Part shown: positions 1 through 7,559 of the stretch, one piece after another
Layout: every line of letters begins with the position of its first letter
Numbering within the stretch: position 1 is the first letter of the stretch
From: an uncultured Clostridia bacterium
Lineage (GTDB): Bacteria > Bacillota > Clostridia > Peptostreptococcales > Anaerovoracaceae
Direction of reading: 5' to 3'
Assembly: GCA_938034165.1 (NCBI GenBank)
Contig: CALHKP010000015.1
Location: forward strand, 1-9,943
Length of the DNA: 9,943 nt
Program-made: the position numbers and the translations under genes
The notes under the pieces: model-generated
What the model saw: the letters and a program-made list of their open reading frames with translations, nothing else
Told to the model about the DNA's origin: nothing
Databases searched by the model: none

Positions 1-79
1 TGTATGCTTCTCTTGCTTCCTTAATTGCTGCTTCACTGTCAAGTGTTACTTCTCCGATTGCATCGATCTTCGCATCAAC
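1..79 (-). repeat. Second copy of helical surface-protein repeat
   Basis: This segment encodes VDAKIDAIGEVTLDSEAAIK and the residues after it (1101-1126 of the giant protein). By hand alignment it matches 862-940 at 61 of 79 bases without gaps, and the two are exactly 287 codons apart in the same frame. The pattern (I-x-x-I-G-x-V-T-L-x-S, then A-R-x-A-Y) resembles a three-helix module common in clostridial surface proteins. The copy is cut by the window edge. Confidence 0.8.
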
Positions 80-3000
80 TGCTGCTGCAGCTTCGATGTT
101 TTCTTTTTCTGCCTTGATAGCTACAGCAAGCTTTTTAACCTTAGCATTGACTACTCCTTGAGTAATCTCATTATTTGTTCCAGCATCGAGTAATTCAAGA
201 TATGCATCCTTAACATTTTCTGATTCCATAAGCTCATTAAAATTATCCTGAGCTCTGAAATCAGCAATATACTTGATTAGAGAGTCCTTATTTACCGCAT
301 ATGGAACAATAGGTTCTCCCCATCCTGTATCCCAGCAGTCTGAACCGAATCCGCAAACAGTAAATGCCCATCTGAATACCATTCCGTCTTTGCATTTAAT
401 GCCTGACGCACCCACAGGTGCATGGATGTTATCATATTTGAATACCCAACCTGAATAACTTGTGTAGTCAAACTCACCTAAAGATTCACTTGATCTTGGA
501 TTTTTAACTTTAACATTATTATCGTTGATGTAATCCTGAAGATACTTAGGGAATGTAGCCATCAAATTTCCTCCGGCATTAGAAATAGCTCTCATGTAGA
601 AACTATCTTCAATGCTTCCGGAATAGTCGAGTTTCAGATTGTTCCTTTCAAGCCCTCTCTTCAGAACCTGAGCTGCATTTTCACCATAGTAAAAAGGAAC
701 TTTTTCAGGAACAACAAGGTATCCCTGTCCGATAGTTGCTTTATCTACTGAAAGATAAACATATCCTGCAGGTTTATCCTTGAGATCCTTGTACTCAGCT
801 TCAGCTGCTTTCAGAATGTCAAGCTTCTTTACTCTCTTCTGCTGCTTTTCGTTAAGTGCATTGTATGCTGCTCTTGCTGCGTCAATGTCTGCCTTTGATT
901 CAAGTGTTACCTTACCAATTGCATCAATCTTTGCATCAACATCTGCAGCTTTGTCTGTAACCTTAACTTTGCAGTTTGCAATCAGGTTAACATTGCTGTT
1001 TGAGATTGCAGCAATGTTTGTTTCTCCTGCTTTCTTTGGGGTAACAGTTCCGTCTTCTGATACTGTTGCAACTTCTTCAGTTAACGATGACCATGTAGCT
1101 GATTTGTCCGTAGCATCATCAGGTGTTACTGTTGCAGTCAGTTTAACAGGATCGTCAGTAACATCAAGTTCAAGATTGTCTCTGTCAAGTTTGATTCCTG
1201 TTGCATTGACTTTCTTCAGAAGTGTGATAGTGTAATCTGTGCTTTCGTCACCTGATTCTGAAGTTACGGTAATCTTCAGCTTTGCAGTCTTGTCAATATC
1301 ATTTAGATATATACCATAGTATCCCCTACTGCTGTAATTATCTTCAATACTTCTTATGTTGCTGATACCTGTAGCTGATACCTTTGCACCCTTTGCATCT
1401 GCTTTTGGCCATACTCTCCAGAAGTTGAAGGCTGGTGTCTTATCTGTAACATCAATTGTATAATCAGTTACAGCTTTTGAGAATTCAGGTGTCATTGGAA
1501 GACCTGCTACTGATGAATTGTTTGTATCATTAACTTTTAATGATGCAAGAGCTGTGTTTACACTCATTCTGCTTACATTCAATTTATAAGTCTTTTTGTA
1601 TTTGCCTAATTTGGCAACAACCTCAACTACTGTAGTCTCTTCATCACCAAGATCAATTTTCATGCCCTTAGTGTAATCTTTTCCGTTAACAGTCGTCTTC
1701 ATTGCTTCAGGAGCTTCAAGTTCGATATTTACGGATTTTGCATTCTTTGAAACCTTAACATCATACTTTGTCATGGTCTGATCAAATGTCTTGTCCCATG
1801 ATGCTACTTTACCTGTATCATCAGTAACCTTTACGCCTGTAACAAATGCTTCGTTTGTTTCAACTGCCATCAGATTGCATGAGTCGTTCTTGTAGTAGAG
1901 AGTTCCCTCTCTGTCTGCACAAAGTGTGCTTATACAGTACTGCTGCATTGATTTTTCAGGTACAAACAGTTCCTTTGATTCTTTGCTTGCACTTTTCTGA
2001 TCCTGCGTATCATATGTGTAATAGATTCCGCCCGGCATTGCGTTGTATGTAAAGTAAATATATACTCTGCCATCAGCTTTTCCATCACCATCAAAGTCTC
2101 TGCCTGTATAAGCTGTACTTGCAAGAGCTGAAGCCTGAGGATATCCCTTGATAGGAATTCTATAAAGCTCTGAAGTGTTGCTCAACTTTTCTGTGCTGTT
2201 ATCAACTACAGCAAATCCGTGACCTCCGTCAGGATTAAACTGTCCGCCCTGTCCGCATACTCCGATATAAATCTTGTTTTTGTATACTACAGGTGATGCT
2301 GTAGTCATGCCACCAAGATCTATATAGCTGTCTTCACCGAGTTTACCTTTTGCATCAACAGAAATCTTGTGAAGCTGTCCGCCCTTAGTACTGAAGTAGA
2401 GATATCCATTATCATATACAGTTGTAGTTCTTATGTCACCTTTGATTCCTGAGACTTTGTCTATAATCTTACCTGTAGTAGGATCCAAAGTATAGAAAAC
2501 TGCATTTGCTGAATAATCTCCTTCTCTTGTTCCGTCATCTGAACCGACTGCAATATAGTTTTCGTTAGTATATGCGCCTGCCCAGTAGAAACCTCTCTTT
2601 GCAACATTCTTTTCCTGACTGAGTGTATCATTAAGATCCTTGTCATATGTCAGATTTTCGTTGCCTGCTGTGTCCTTGTCTGATCCTGAAGGCTGGAACT
2701 TCCATGTAAGTTTTTTTACATATCCGCCTTTTCCGCCTTCGTTCTTGTCAAGAACGTTGTCATTTTTTCCGGTTGTGGCACATACGAAGAAACCGTCTCT
2801 GTTTTCACCGCTCCATGTTCCTATATATACGTAGCCTTTGCCGTCTTTTGCCTTGACATAACTGATTGGTGATACAGTCTGACCTCCGACTTTTTCTGTG
2901 TACCATACACACTTCATAGTCTTGATGTCAACAGCCTGTATAGCACCGTTACCTACCTGAACGAAGATAAGACCGTCAGCATATACAAGTGGATTCATGG

Positions 3001-3379
3001 CATATCCTACGTTGCCAACCATTTCGTCACTTTCGCGACTTTTTTCTCCTGATTCCTTATCAAGTTCCAGGATCTTATTTCCGACACCTATGTAAAGTTT
3101 GCCATTAAGTATCAGTGGTGGCGTTGGAGCAGCAGCCCAACCTGTACCGTACTTAACACCCCACTTAAGTGATGCAGTCTTGCTGTCAATCGGTGTAGGT
3201 CTGTCAGTTACTCCGTTGTTTTCCTGATTATTTTTCAGATTGTACCATTCCTGGTCTACACCGTTAGTGTCCTGCGGTATAGTTCCTGCATATGCAGAAA
3301 ACGGCATCATGGAAATAATCATTGCAAGAATTATTGCTAAGGAAAGTGTTTTCCTGCTGAATAATTTCTCTTTTCTCAT
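1..3379 (-). CDS. Giant secreted surface protein: PQQ-type propeller, Ig-like modules, DUF4430 (3' end beyond window)
   Basis: An uninterrupted frame of 1126 codons starts at ATG 3377-3379 and runs off the left edge without a stop, so the protein is C-terminally incomplete. The start has a strong AGGAGG 5 nt upstream and is followed by a signal peptide (basic MRKEK, hydrophobic 11-29, AYA|G cleavage near residue 31). Domains by eye: PQQ/BamB-like beta-propeller about 70-510, with blades such as GKLYIGVGNKILELDKESG and ASPVVYKNKIYIGV; two cadherin-like beta-sandwiches about 512-603 and 609-721; Big_2-type Ig domain about 725-808 (ATWSSLTEEVATVSEDGTVT); helical repeat 814-866; DUF4430/transcobalamin C-terminal-like domain about 872-1025 (YSGWVFKYDN, GWGEP); helical linker; second helical repeat from 1101. 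It is the last visible gene of the operon, 47 nt after the small DUF4430 gene, with no terminator seen between. Its role is probably ligand binding at the cell surface. The missing C-terminus, where an anchor would lie, leaves attachment unknown. Confidence 0.93.
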   Translation of the reverse strand, partial: MRKEKLFSRKTLSLAIILAMIISMMPFSAYAGTIPQDTNGVDQEWYNLKNNQENNGVTDRPTPIDSKTASLKWGVKYGTGWAAAPTPPLILNGKLYIGVGNKILELDKESGEKSRESDEMVGNVGYAMNPLVYADGLIFVQVGNGAIQAVDIKTMKCVWYTEKVGGQTVSPISYVKAKDGKGYVYIGTWSGENRDGFFVCATTGKNDNVLDKNEGGKGGYVKKLTWKFQPSGSDKDTAGNENLTYDKDLNDTLSQEKNVAKRGFYWAGAYTNENYIAVGSDDGTREGDYSANAVFYTLDPTTGKIIDKVSGIKGDIRTTTVYDNGYLYFSTKGGQLHKISVDAKGKLGEDSYIDLGGMTTASPVVYKNKIYIGVCGQGGQFNPDGGHGFAVVDNSTEKLSNTSELYRIPIKGYPQASALASTAYTGRDFDGDGKADGRVYIYFTYNAMPGGIYYTYDTQDQKSASKESKELFVPEKSMQQYCISTLCADREGTLYYKNDSCNLMAVETNEAFVTGVKVTDDTGKVASWDKTFDQTMTKYDVKVSKNAKSVNIELEAPEAMKTTVNGKDYTKGMKIDLGDEETTVVEVVAKLGKYKKTYKLNVSRMSVNTALASLKVNDTNNSSVAGLPMTPEFSKAVTDYTIDVTDKTPAFNFWRVWPKADAKGAKVSATGISNIRSIEDNYSSRGYYGIYLNDIDKTAKLKITVTSESGDESTDYTITLLKKVNATGIKLDRDNLELDVTDDPVKLTATVTPDDATDKSATWSSLTEEVATVSEDGTVTPKKAGETNIAAISNSNVNLIANCKVKVTDKAADVDAKIDAIGKVTLESKADIDAARAAYNALNEKQQKRVKKLDILKAAEAEYKDLKDKPAGYVYLSVDKATIGQGYLVVPEKVPFYYGENAAQVLKRGLERNNLKLDYSGSIEDSFYMRAISNAGGNLMATFPKYLQDYINDNNVKVKNPRSSESLGEFDYTSYSGWVFKYDNIHAPVGASGIKCKDGMVFRWAFTVCGFGSDCWDTGWGEPIVPYAVNKDSLIKYIADFRAQDNFNELMESENVKDAYLELLDAGTNNEITQGVVNAKVKKLAVAIKAEKENIEAAAAVDAKIDAIGEVTLDSEAAIKEAREAY
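862..940 (-). repeat. First copy of helical surface-protein repeat
   Basis: This encodes VDAKIDAIGKVTLESKADID and the residues after it (from 814 of the giant protein). It continues as a predicted helical module to about residue 866, including ALNEKQQKRVKKL. It sits between the Big_2 domain and the DUF4430 domain, so the unit helical module plus DUF4430 may recur beyond the left edge. Confidence 0.8.
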
Positions 3380-3384
3380 ATTGA

Positions 3385-3390
3385 CCTCCT
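3385..3390 (-). promoter_or_regulatory. Strong ribosome binding site of the giant surface protein
   Basis: The minus strand reads AGGAGG, 5 nt before the ATG at 3377-3379. It is the strongest Shine-Dalgarno sequence in the operon and fixes the start of this gene, which is open at its 3' end. The preceding gap (3380-3426) shows no convincing promoter or terminator. Confidence 0.85.
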
Positions 3391-3426
3391 TCTTTAAAAA
3401 TATTTATCTATAACGACTGGCCAAAA

Positions 3427-4626
3427 TTACAGGCAACATTCCGGCCATGTTCCGTTATATTCATCACCCATATGGAGAGTAAAAGATAATCTGATCTCAT
3501 CTCCGTTTAAAACTGATTGCGTAGACATTCCGTCTCCGTATATTCCGTTGTATGCAACAACCCATCCCGACCACTGGTAAAGATCCTTTTCTCCGAGAGA
3601 GTTCACATCATTGGGAAGACCCATAAAGGATGCATTCATATCATCAAGTCGTTTTTTCACTCTTGGTTCTATCCTATCAACTGACCAGTCTGCCAGAATA
3701 TTCGCAGACCTTATTCTGCTAAGATAAAATCCGTGATTTATACTTCCTGTAAATGATGCAGTTATAGGAGTTCCGTCAAAAGCTCTCAAAAGAACACTGG
3801 ATACATTTTCTCCTTCGTATACTTCTATTTTTCTGGAGAAAATAGTTCCTATACCAATGGAAGGTGCATCTACTATAATATATGCAAATCCTTCCTTTGG
3901 TCTTTCGCCAGAAAGGTTTACATTTACAACATATTTCACGCCGCTTGTGTAACCTTCTGCATCAGTTGCCTTTATTACGATAACATTTGAACCGTCAACA
4001 AGAGTTCCGTCATCCTTATATGTAACCCATCCTCTTGCATCCGTTCCTGAACTTGTAACTCTAGTTCCGTTGATAGTCACATACATATCAAAGGAACTTA
4101 TTATCTGTTGCTTGTAGCTGGTTGCACGAGCATCAAAGCTCAGATAATTTCCACTTACATTCTGACCGTTTGTCAGAGTACATTCTATCTTCGGTTTCTT
4201 GGATTCATCCTCGTCACCGCCGACATTGCCGCCGGGCCCGCCCGAGCCACCTCCGGGACCATCTGAACCTTCTCCCGGTTTTCCGTTTTCCGTCTTGGAA
4301 TTCTCAGCGCTTGCAACCCCAGTCTGTTCTCCGATTTTTTCCTGATTTTCTTTTCGGATTTCAGCTCTCTGCTGTTCCTGTTCGATATATTCCTCTTCCT
4401 GCTTGTAATCCATTGCATATTTGCTTCCGGTTACAAGAATCTGAGAACGGTTTTCGTTAACCTCTTTTATCGGATTTTTCCCGTAGTATCCTGACTTGGA
4501 ATTCAGAAAAGCCATAGACAAAACAACAGTCAGAATGATACAACTCAGTGTTATCAGAAGTATTTTATTTTTTTTCACTTTAACCAATATGTTATTAAAG
4601 TTCACTTTCATAAAGTTTTTTACCAT
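3427..4626 (-). CDS. Membrane-anchored protein with Ig-like and C-terminal DUF4430 (transcobalamin beta-like) domain
   Basis: A 399-residue protein, if translated from 4626. One hydrophobic segment at about 21-41 has no lipobox, so it is an uncleaved anchor or a signal peptide. A charged Glu/Gln/Lys-rich, probably coiled-coil stretch (75-100) and a Gly/Pro/Ser-rich linker (118-137) then lift the C-terminal part from the membrane. An Ig-like sandwich covers about 147-237. A DUF4430 domain covers about 247-399: a VDAPSIGIGTI strand, then VYEGENVSSVLLRAF, then QWSGWVVAYNG. DUF4430 is related to the C-terminal beta domain of transcobalamin and intrinsic factor, which covers bound cobalamin. The protein ends in ECCL, a vicinal Cys pair. 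The start is uncertain: ATG 4626 has AAGG directly abutting it, while ATG 4611 (residue 6) has AAGGA too far upstream; both overlap the preceding gene. Cobalamin binding is inferred from fold and context. Confidence 0.9.
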   Translation of the reverse strand: MVKNFMKVNFNNILVKVKKNKILLITLSCIILTVVLSMAFLNSKSGYYGKNPIKEVNENRSQILVTGSKYAMDYKQEEEYIEQEQQRAEIRKENQEKIGEQTGVASAENSKTENGKPGEGSDGPGGGSGGPGGNVGGDEDESKKPKIECTLTNGQNVSGNYLSFDARATSYKQQIISSFDMYVTINGTRVTSSGTDARGWVTYKDDGTLVDGSNVIVIKATDAEGYTSGVKYVVNVNLSGERPKEGFAYIIVDAPSIGIGTIFSRKIEVYEGENVSSVLLRAFDGTPITASFTGSINHGFYLSRIRSANILADWSVDRIEPRVKKRLDDMNASFMGLPNDVNSLGEKDLYQWSGWVVAYNGIYGDGMSTQSVLNGDEIRLSFTLHMGDEYNGTWPECCL

Positions 4627-5530
4627 CCTTCATGCATTTGAGCGCATCCATTGCGATAAGTGCCTTTTCGGTAGCCATAAGATCGCTCTTTTTGTCTTTC
4701 AGCTTATGATTGAAAGCTCCGTCATCAGCTCTGTAGCGCATCAAAGAATTTGCAAGAGTATCTTTCTTCGTAAAATCTTTGTCCTCAAATGGATTAATTC
4801 CAACACTTGTCAGTGCAACAATTGCCTCTGAATCAGATTCGCAGTTTCCGAAACCGCCATCTTCATTTTGCATATCTGAAAGAATTTCGACATAATCCTT
4901 TATGGCTTTTTTCACATCATCTCTGTCTTCATAGAAAGACAGTCCAAGGATTGCCATTGAAACATAATCTGATATGTATCCATCCTTTGAAGAAATCATA
5001 TCATCCTTATTAGCAATAATATATTTGATATATCTGTCTTCGTTTGCCAGTCTGACTCCCGAAACATTGGATGCCACAAGAGCATACGCAGCTGCATTCA
5101 CACCCTGTTCTGTCACCTCATCGTAATTGTCCAGTGGTGTTACCATGTTGTATCCTTCAACGTTTTTCGGATCTTTTCCTGCAGAACAAAGTCCGATTAC
5201 AGTTCTCGCATAAGCACTTACATACTCCTCGTCAATCACACCGTCTGATGATTTTACCTTTGCTCTGACATTGTCTGAATAAATTTCAAAATACATCATA
5301 TCCGCAGCGCTTGTTCCGGAACGTGCAAGCCCTGTAACGCACCAGTCACCGCCTATAGATGCAGCCTGTGGATTTCTGACTTCGTGTACCAGATACTGTG
5401 ATGTTTCCTGAATCTGATCATCAAGAATCTCTTCTGCGTTCTTTCCTCCGCAGCCTGATAAGACCATGCTTACCATTACCAGAAGAGCTACCAGCAGTTT
5501 TATTCTTTTTGAATAATTTCTTTCTGTCAT
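4595..5530 (-). CDS. Lipoprotein with alpha/alpha-toroid (prenyltransferase/transcobalamin alpha-like) domain
   Basis: A 311-residue protein with a typical lipoprotein signal: basic N-terminus, hydrophobic 11-24, lipobox LSGC with the lipidated Cys at 27. The mature part (about 60-300) is a series of helical hairpins with recurring small-residue motifs: WCVTGLARSG, YARTVIGLCSAGKDP, AAAYALVASNVSG, YVSMAILGLSF, MQNEDGGFGNCESDSEAIVA, YRADDGAFN. The QNxDGGFG motif is the hallmark of prenyltransferase/terpene-cyclase-type toroids and also occurs in the alpha domain of transcobalamin-like proteins. It is much shorter than terpene cyclases and no DxDD catalytic motif is seen, so a binding role is more likely than catalysis. 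The start at 5530 has GGAG 10 nt upstream. It overlaps the upstream gene by 110 nt and the downstream DUF4430 gene by 32 nt. Toroid and DUF4430 together match the two halves of transcobalamin. The cobalamin ligand is inferred. Confidence 0.9.
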   Translation of the reverse strand: MTERNYSKRIKLLVALLVMVSMVLSGCGGKNAEEILDDQIQETSQYLVHEVRNPQAASIGGDWCVTGLARSGTSAADMMYFEIYSDNVRAKVKSSDGVIDEEYVSAYARTVIGLCSAGKDPKNVEGYNMVTPLDNYDEVTEQGVNAAAYALVASNVSGVRLANEDRYIKYIIANKDDMISSKDGYISDYVSMAILGLSFYEDRDDVKKAIKDYVEILSDMQNEDGGFGNCESDSEAIVALTSVGINPFEDKDFTKKDTLANSLMRYRADDGAFNHKLKDKKSDLMATEKALIAMDALKCMKDGKKLYESEL

Positions 5531-7559
5531 TTTTTCTTCTCTCCTTTTTTACTTCTTTTACGTACAGGAGCATTTCTTTTCTGTCCCGCTCATCCAGAGT
5601 TTCTCTGCTGTACGCAGCTCTGTTACCCTTGTCTCTGACTTCGCCTGAGATAGGATAGCTGTGCTTTTCGAGATATGCAAACATAGCACTTACCGCCATG
5701 TTTGGCTTTGCCTTTACAAATAGTTTATGTCTTTCGTATGCATCCTTTGCATATCCGAATATTCTCTTGATAAGAGCTGACAAAACGGATGCCAGTATCA
5801 GTATCAGAACCAGCAGTGCCATCAGAATCATTACATCGATTTTCTTGTGTTCTTTGCCGTCTCCGCCTGTTTCGTAAGTATCAAAACTGCTTCCGCCCTG
5901 TTCCTCAAATGAAGACTTAAGGGAGTCGTTTGAAATTCCGATATTCATATCAGCTTCTTTCATAACCCCTTCGTATGCAGGTGAAACTTCTATAGGAACG
6001 AATCCAATGCCGTCCACATAAATTTCTGTCCATGCATGAGCCCTGCTCTCAGGCAGCGAATAAGCAGTATCTGCTTTCATTTTCTCAGCATCCTGCGGTG
6101 TTATGAGATATCCTTCCACATATCTTGCAGGAATTCCGTAATATCTGAACATCAGTGTTGCAGCTGTAGCAAACTGAACATCATATCCCTTTTTCTCCTC
6201 AAAGAAAGTTTTCAGCATATCGGAGTCTTCTGCATCTCCGAGAACTTCTGTATAGATGAACTTTGAGCTCAGATAATCCTTTACGCTTTTTATGGCTTTC
6301 TTGTACTCCATATGAGAGGTAAGGTTCTCTGAATCTGCACCGAGATTATCTCTCAAAATCCTTCTCTCATCCGGAGATACAAATGTATAATTCTTATATA
6401 TCATCGGGTTATAATAGCTCTCCGACAACATATATTTGTCAATATCTTCCCCTTTAGCTTCCGTAAACAGCTTTGCTGCTGTTGTAGTCCAGTTTTCTAC
6501 AGGATTTTCTCCTGCTTCGTATGTGTACTTCTTTAGCTTGCTGTATTTGTGCGAAGTGACAAAGCTGCCTCCCCACGACTTACCCTTTTCCACATCAGAT
6601 TTGATTTCGTATGGAATATATGCAATTCGCTTATCTGCACCCTTTACGGATATTTCAACTTTTCCTGTTTCTTCTTTTGCTGAATCAGTCAGTTCCCGGG
6701 TCTGTCCCAGCTGTCCCAGAGCATTGAATCCGGAATCTGAAAGCCAATGCATCGTATCCAGATCCGAATAATGATTTGAAGGAGTCAAGCTCTCCCAACT
6801 CTTGGATGTATATTTCTCTCCTATGAAACCTCGCAAATAAGTGGAATGAGGTTCCTGCATGGTTACTTCCAGTGCCGTAGAATCCCCTTTCGCTCTTTCT
6901 CTTTGCGTTAGGTCTCCGCTTTTCAGAAGATTTTCACCGTAATATATATCTGCTATCTTTTCCTGAACAGCCTCTCGTTCCGCAGTCACGTATTTGTTTC
7001 CGTTTGCAAAACCCGAAACCTGCGGTATCTTGAGTATGCCCAGAGATATAATTGTAACAGCAAGAACAAAGACAAAACTTTTGATTACAGATGACAAATC
7101 TCCTCCCATGTAAACAATTGCTGTAATAATTGACAGAGTCATCATGGCAAAAGACATTATAGATATGTCAAGATTAAACAATACTGCAGGCAAAATTGCA
7201 GGAATCAAAACGACGAGAATCGCGAGCTTTTTCTTGCTCTTCAGTATTCCGTAACAGTATACCGCCGTCAGAACCGCAATAACTGTCAAAAAAGTTCCTG
7301 TAGTATCTGCATCACCTTTCAATTTGTTTATCAGTATGTAGTCCGAATTTCCGAGTGCCGAGGCAACTCTGTTATTGAAGCAAATCAGCCCTTCTCCGAT
7401 AGTTCCCGAGAAGGCATCTTTGATTCCGTATGACAAACCGAACATATCATTTATGCACAGAATGAAACTGCATGCCAGTAGTATAGAAACAGCAAGGCTC
7501 AGAATCACATCTTTTTTCTTATTTGTAATTGTCCGGTCTGTAAATGTAAACTTCCCCAT
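5421..7559 (-). CDS. Polytopic membrane protein with degenerate transglutaminase-like domain
   Basis: A 712-residue protein. Hydrophobic segments lie at about 18-36, 89-106, 111-128, 132-152 and 160-178, then a large extracellular region, a further membrane helix at about 574-598 and a basic cytoplasmic tail. The transglutaminase-core signature is clear at 450-527: a FFEEKKGY stretch, then FATAATLMFRYYGIPARYVE, then SRAHAWTEIY, then FVPIEVSP. The usual GYC is GYD here (Asp460, codon GAT at 6180-6182). His508 is present, but the usual catalytic Asp is Glu524 (GAA). Cys-to-Asp by two base changes is unlikely to be a read error, so cysteine-dependent activity is probably lost. The start at 7559 overlaps the DUF58 gene by 41 nt with only a weak purine-rich stretch upstream. 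The last 37 residues overlap the lipoprotein gene and look like an off-frame extension. It belongs to the MoxR-DUF58-transglutaminase cluster and may be a scaffold or binding protein. Confidence 0.92.
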   Translation of the reverse strand: MGKFTFTDRTITNKKKDVILSLAVSILLACSFILCINDMFGLSYGIKDAFSGTIGEGLICFNNRVASALGNSDYILINKLKGDADTTGTFLTVIAVLTAVYCYGILKSKKKLAILVVLIPAILPAVLFNLDISIMSFAMMTLSIITAIVYMGGDLSSVIKSFVFVLAVTIISLGILKIPQVSGFANGNKYVTAEREAVQEKIADIYYGENLLKSGDLTQRERAKGDSTALEVTMQEPHSTYLRGFIGEKYTSKSWESLTPSNHYSDLDTMHWLSDSGFNALGQLGQTRELTDSAKEETGKVEISVKGADKRIAYIPYEIKSDVEKGKSWGGSFVTSHKYSKLKKYTYEAGENPVENWTTTAAKLFTEAKGEDIDKYMLSESYYNPMIYKNYTFVSPDERRILRDNLGADSENLTSHMEYKKAIKSVKDYLSSKFIYTEVLGDAEDSDMLKTFFEEKKGYDVQFATAATLMFRYYGIPARYVEGYLITPQDAEKMKADTAYSLPESRAHAWTEIYVDGIGFVPIEVSPAYEGVMKEADMNIGISNDSLKSSFEEQGGSSFDTYETGGDGKEHKKIDVMILMALLVLILILASVLSALIKRIFGYAKDAYERHKLFVKAKPNMAVSAMFAYLEKHSYPISGEVRDKGNRAAYSRETLDERDRKEMLLYVKEVKKERRKNDRKKLFKKNKTAGSSSGNGKHGLIRLRRKERRRDS

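Noticed and set aside
1..940. Mobile element or CRISPR origin for the 79-bp repeat pair
   Set aside because: The copies are in frame, diverged, and encode the same protein module; there are only two, with no spacers or terminal inverted repeats.
780..1235. 151-codon plus-strand open frame with a hydrophobic Ser/Ala-rich product
   Set aside because: It lies wholly antisense to the continuous giant surface protein frame, has no supporting ribosome binding site and its composition is what the reverse of Ala/Ser/Asp-rich repeats gives.
1850..3172. PQQ-dependent dehydrogenase linked to MoxR and methanol oxidation
   Set aside because: The propeller is part of a Gram-positive surface protein with Ig-like domains; no dehydrogenase active-site context or cytochrome partner is seen, and the MoxR name alone is not evidence.
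4122..5268. Several plus-strand open frames of 65-112 codons opposite the DUF4430 and lipoprotein genes
   Set aside because: All are antisense shadows of well-supported minus-strand genes; none has a recognisable domain.
4595..5530. Squalene-cyclase or prenyltransferase enzyme
   Set aside because: The fold signature is present, but the protein is a short lipoprotein with no DxDD motif or zinc ligands visible; a binding role fits better.
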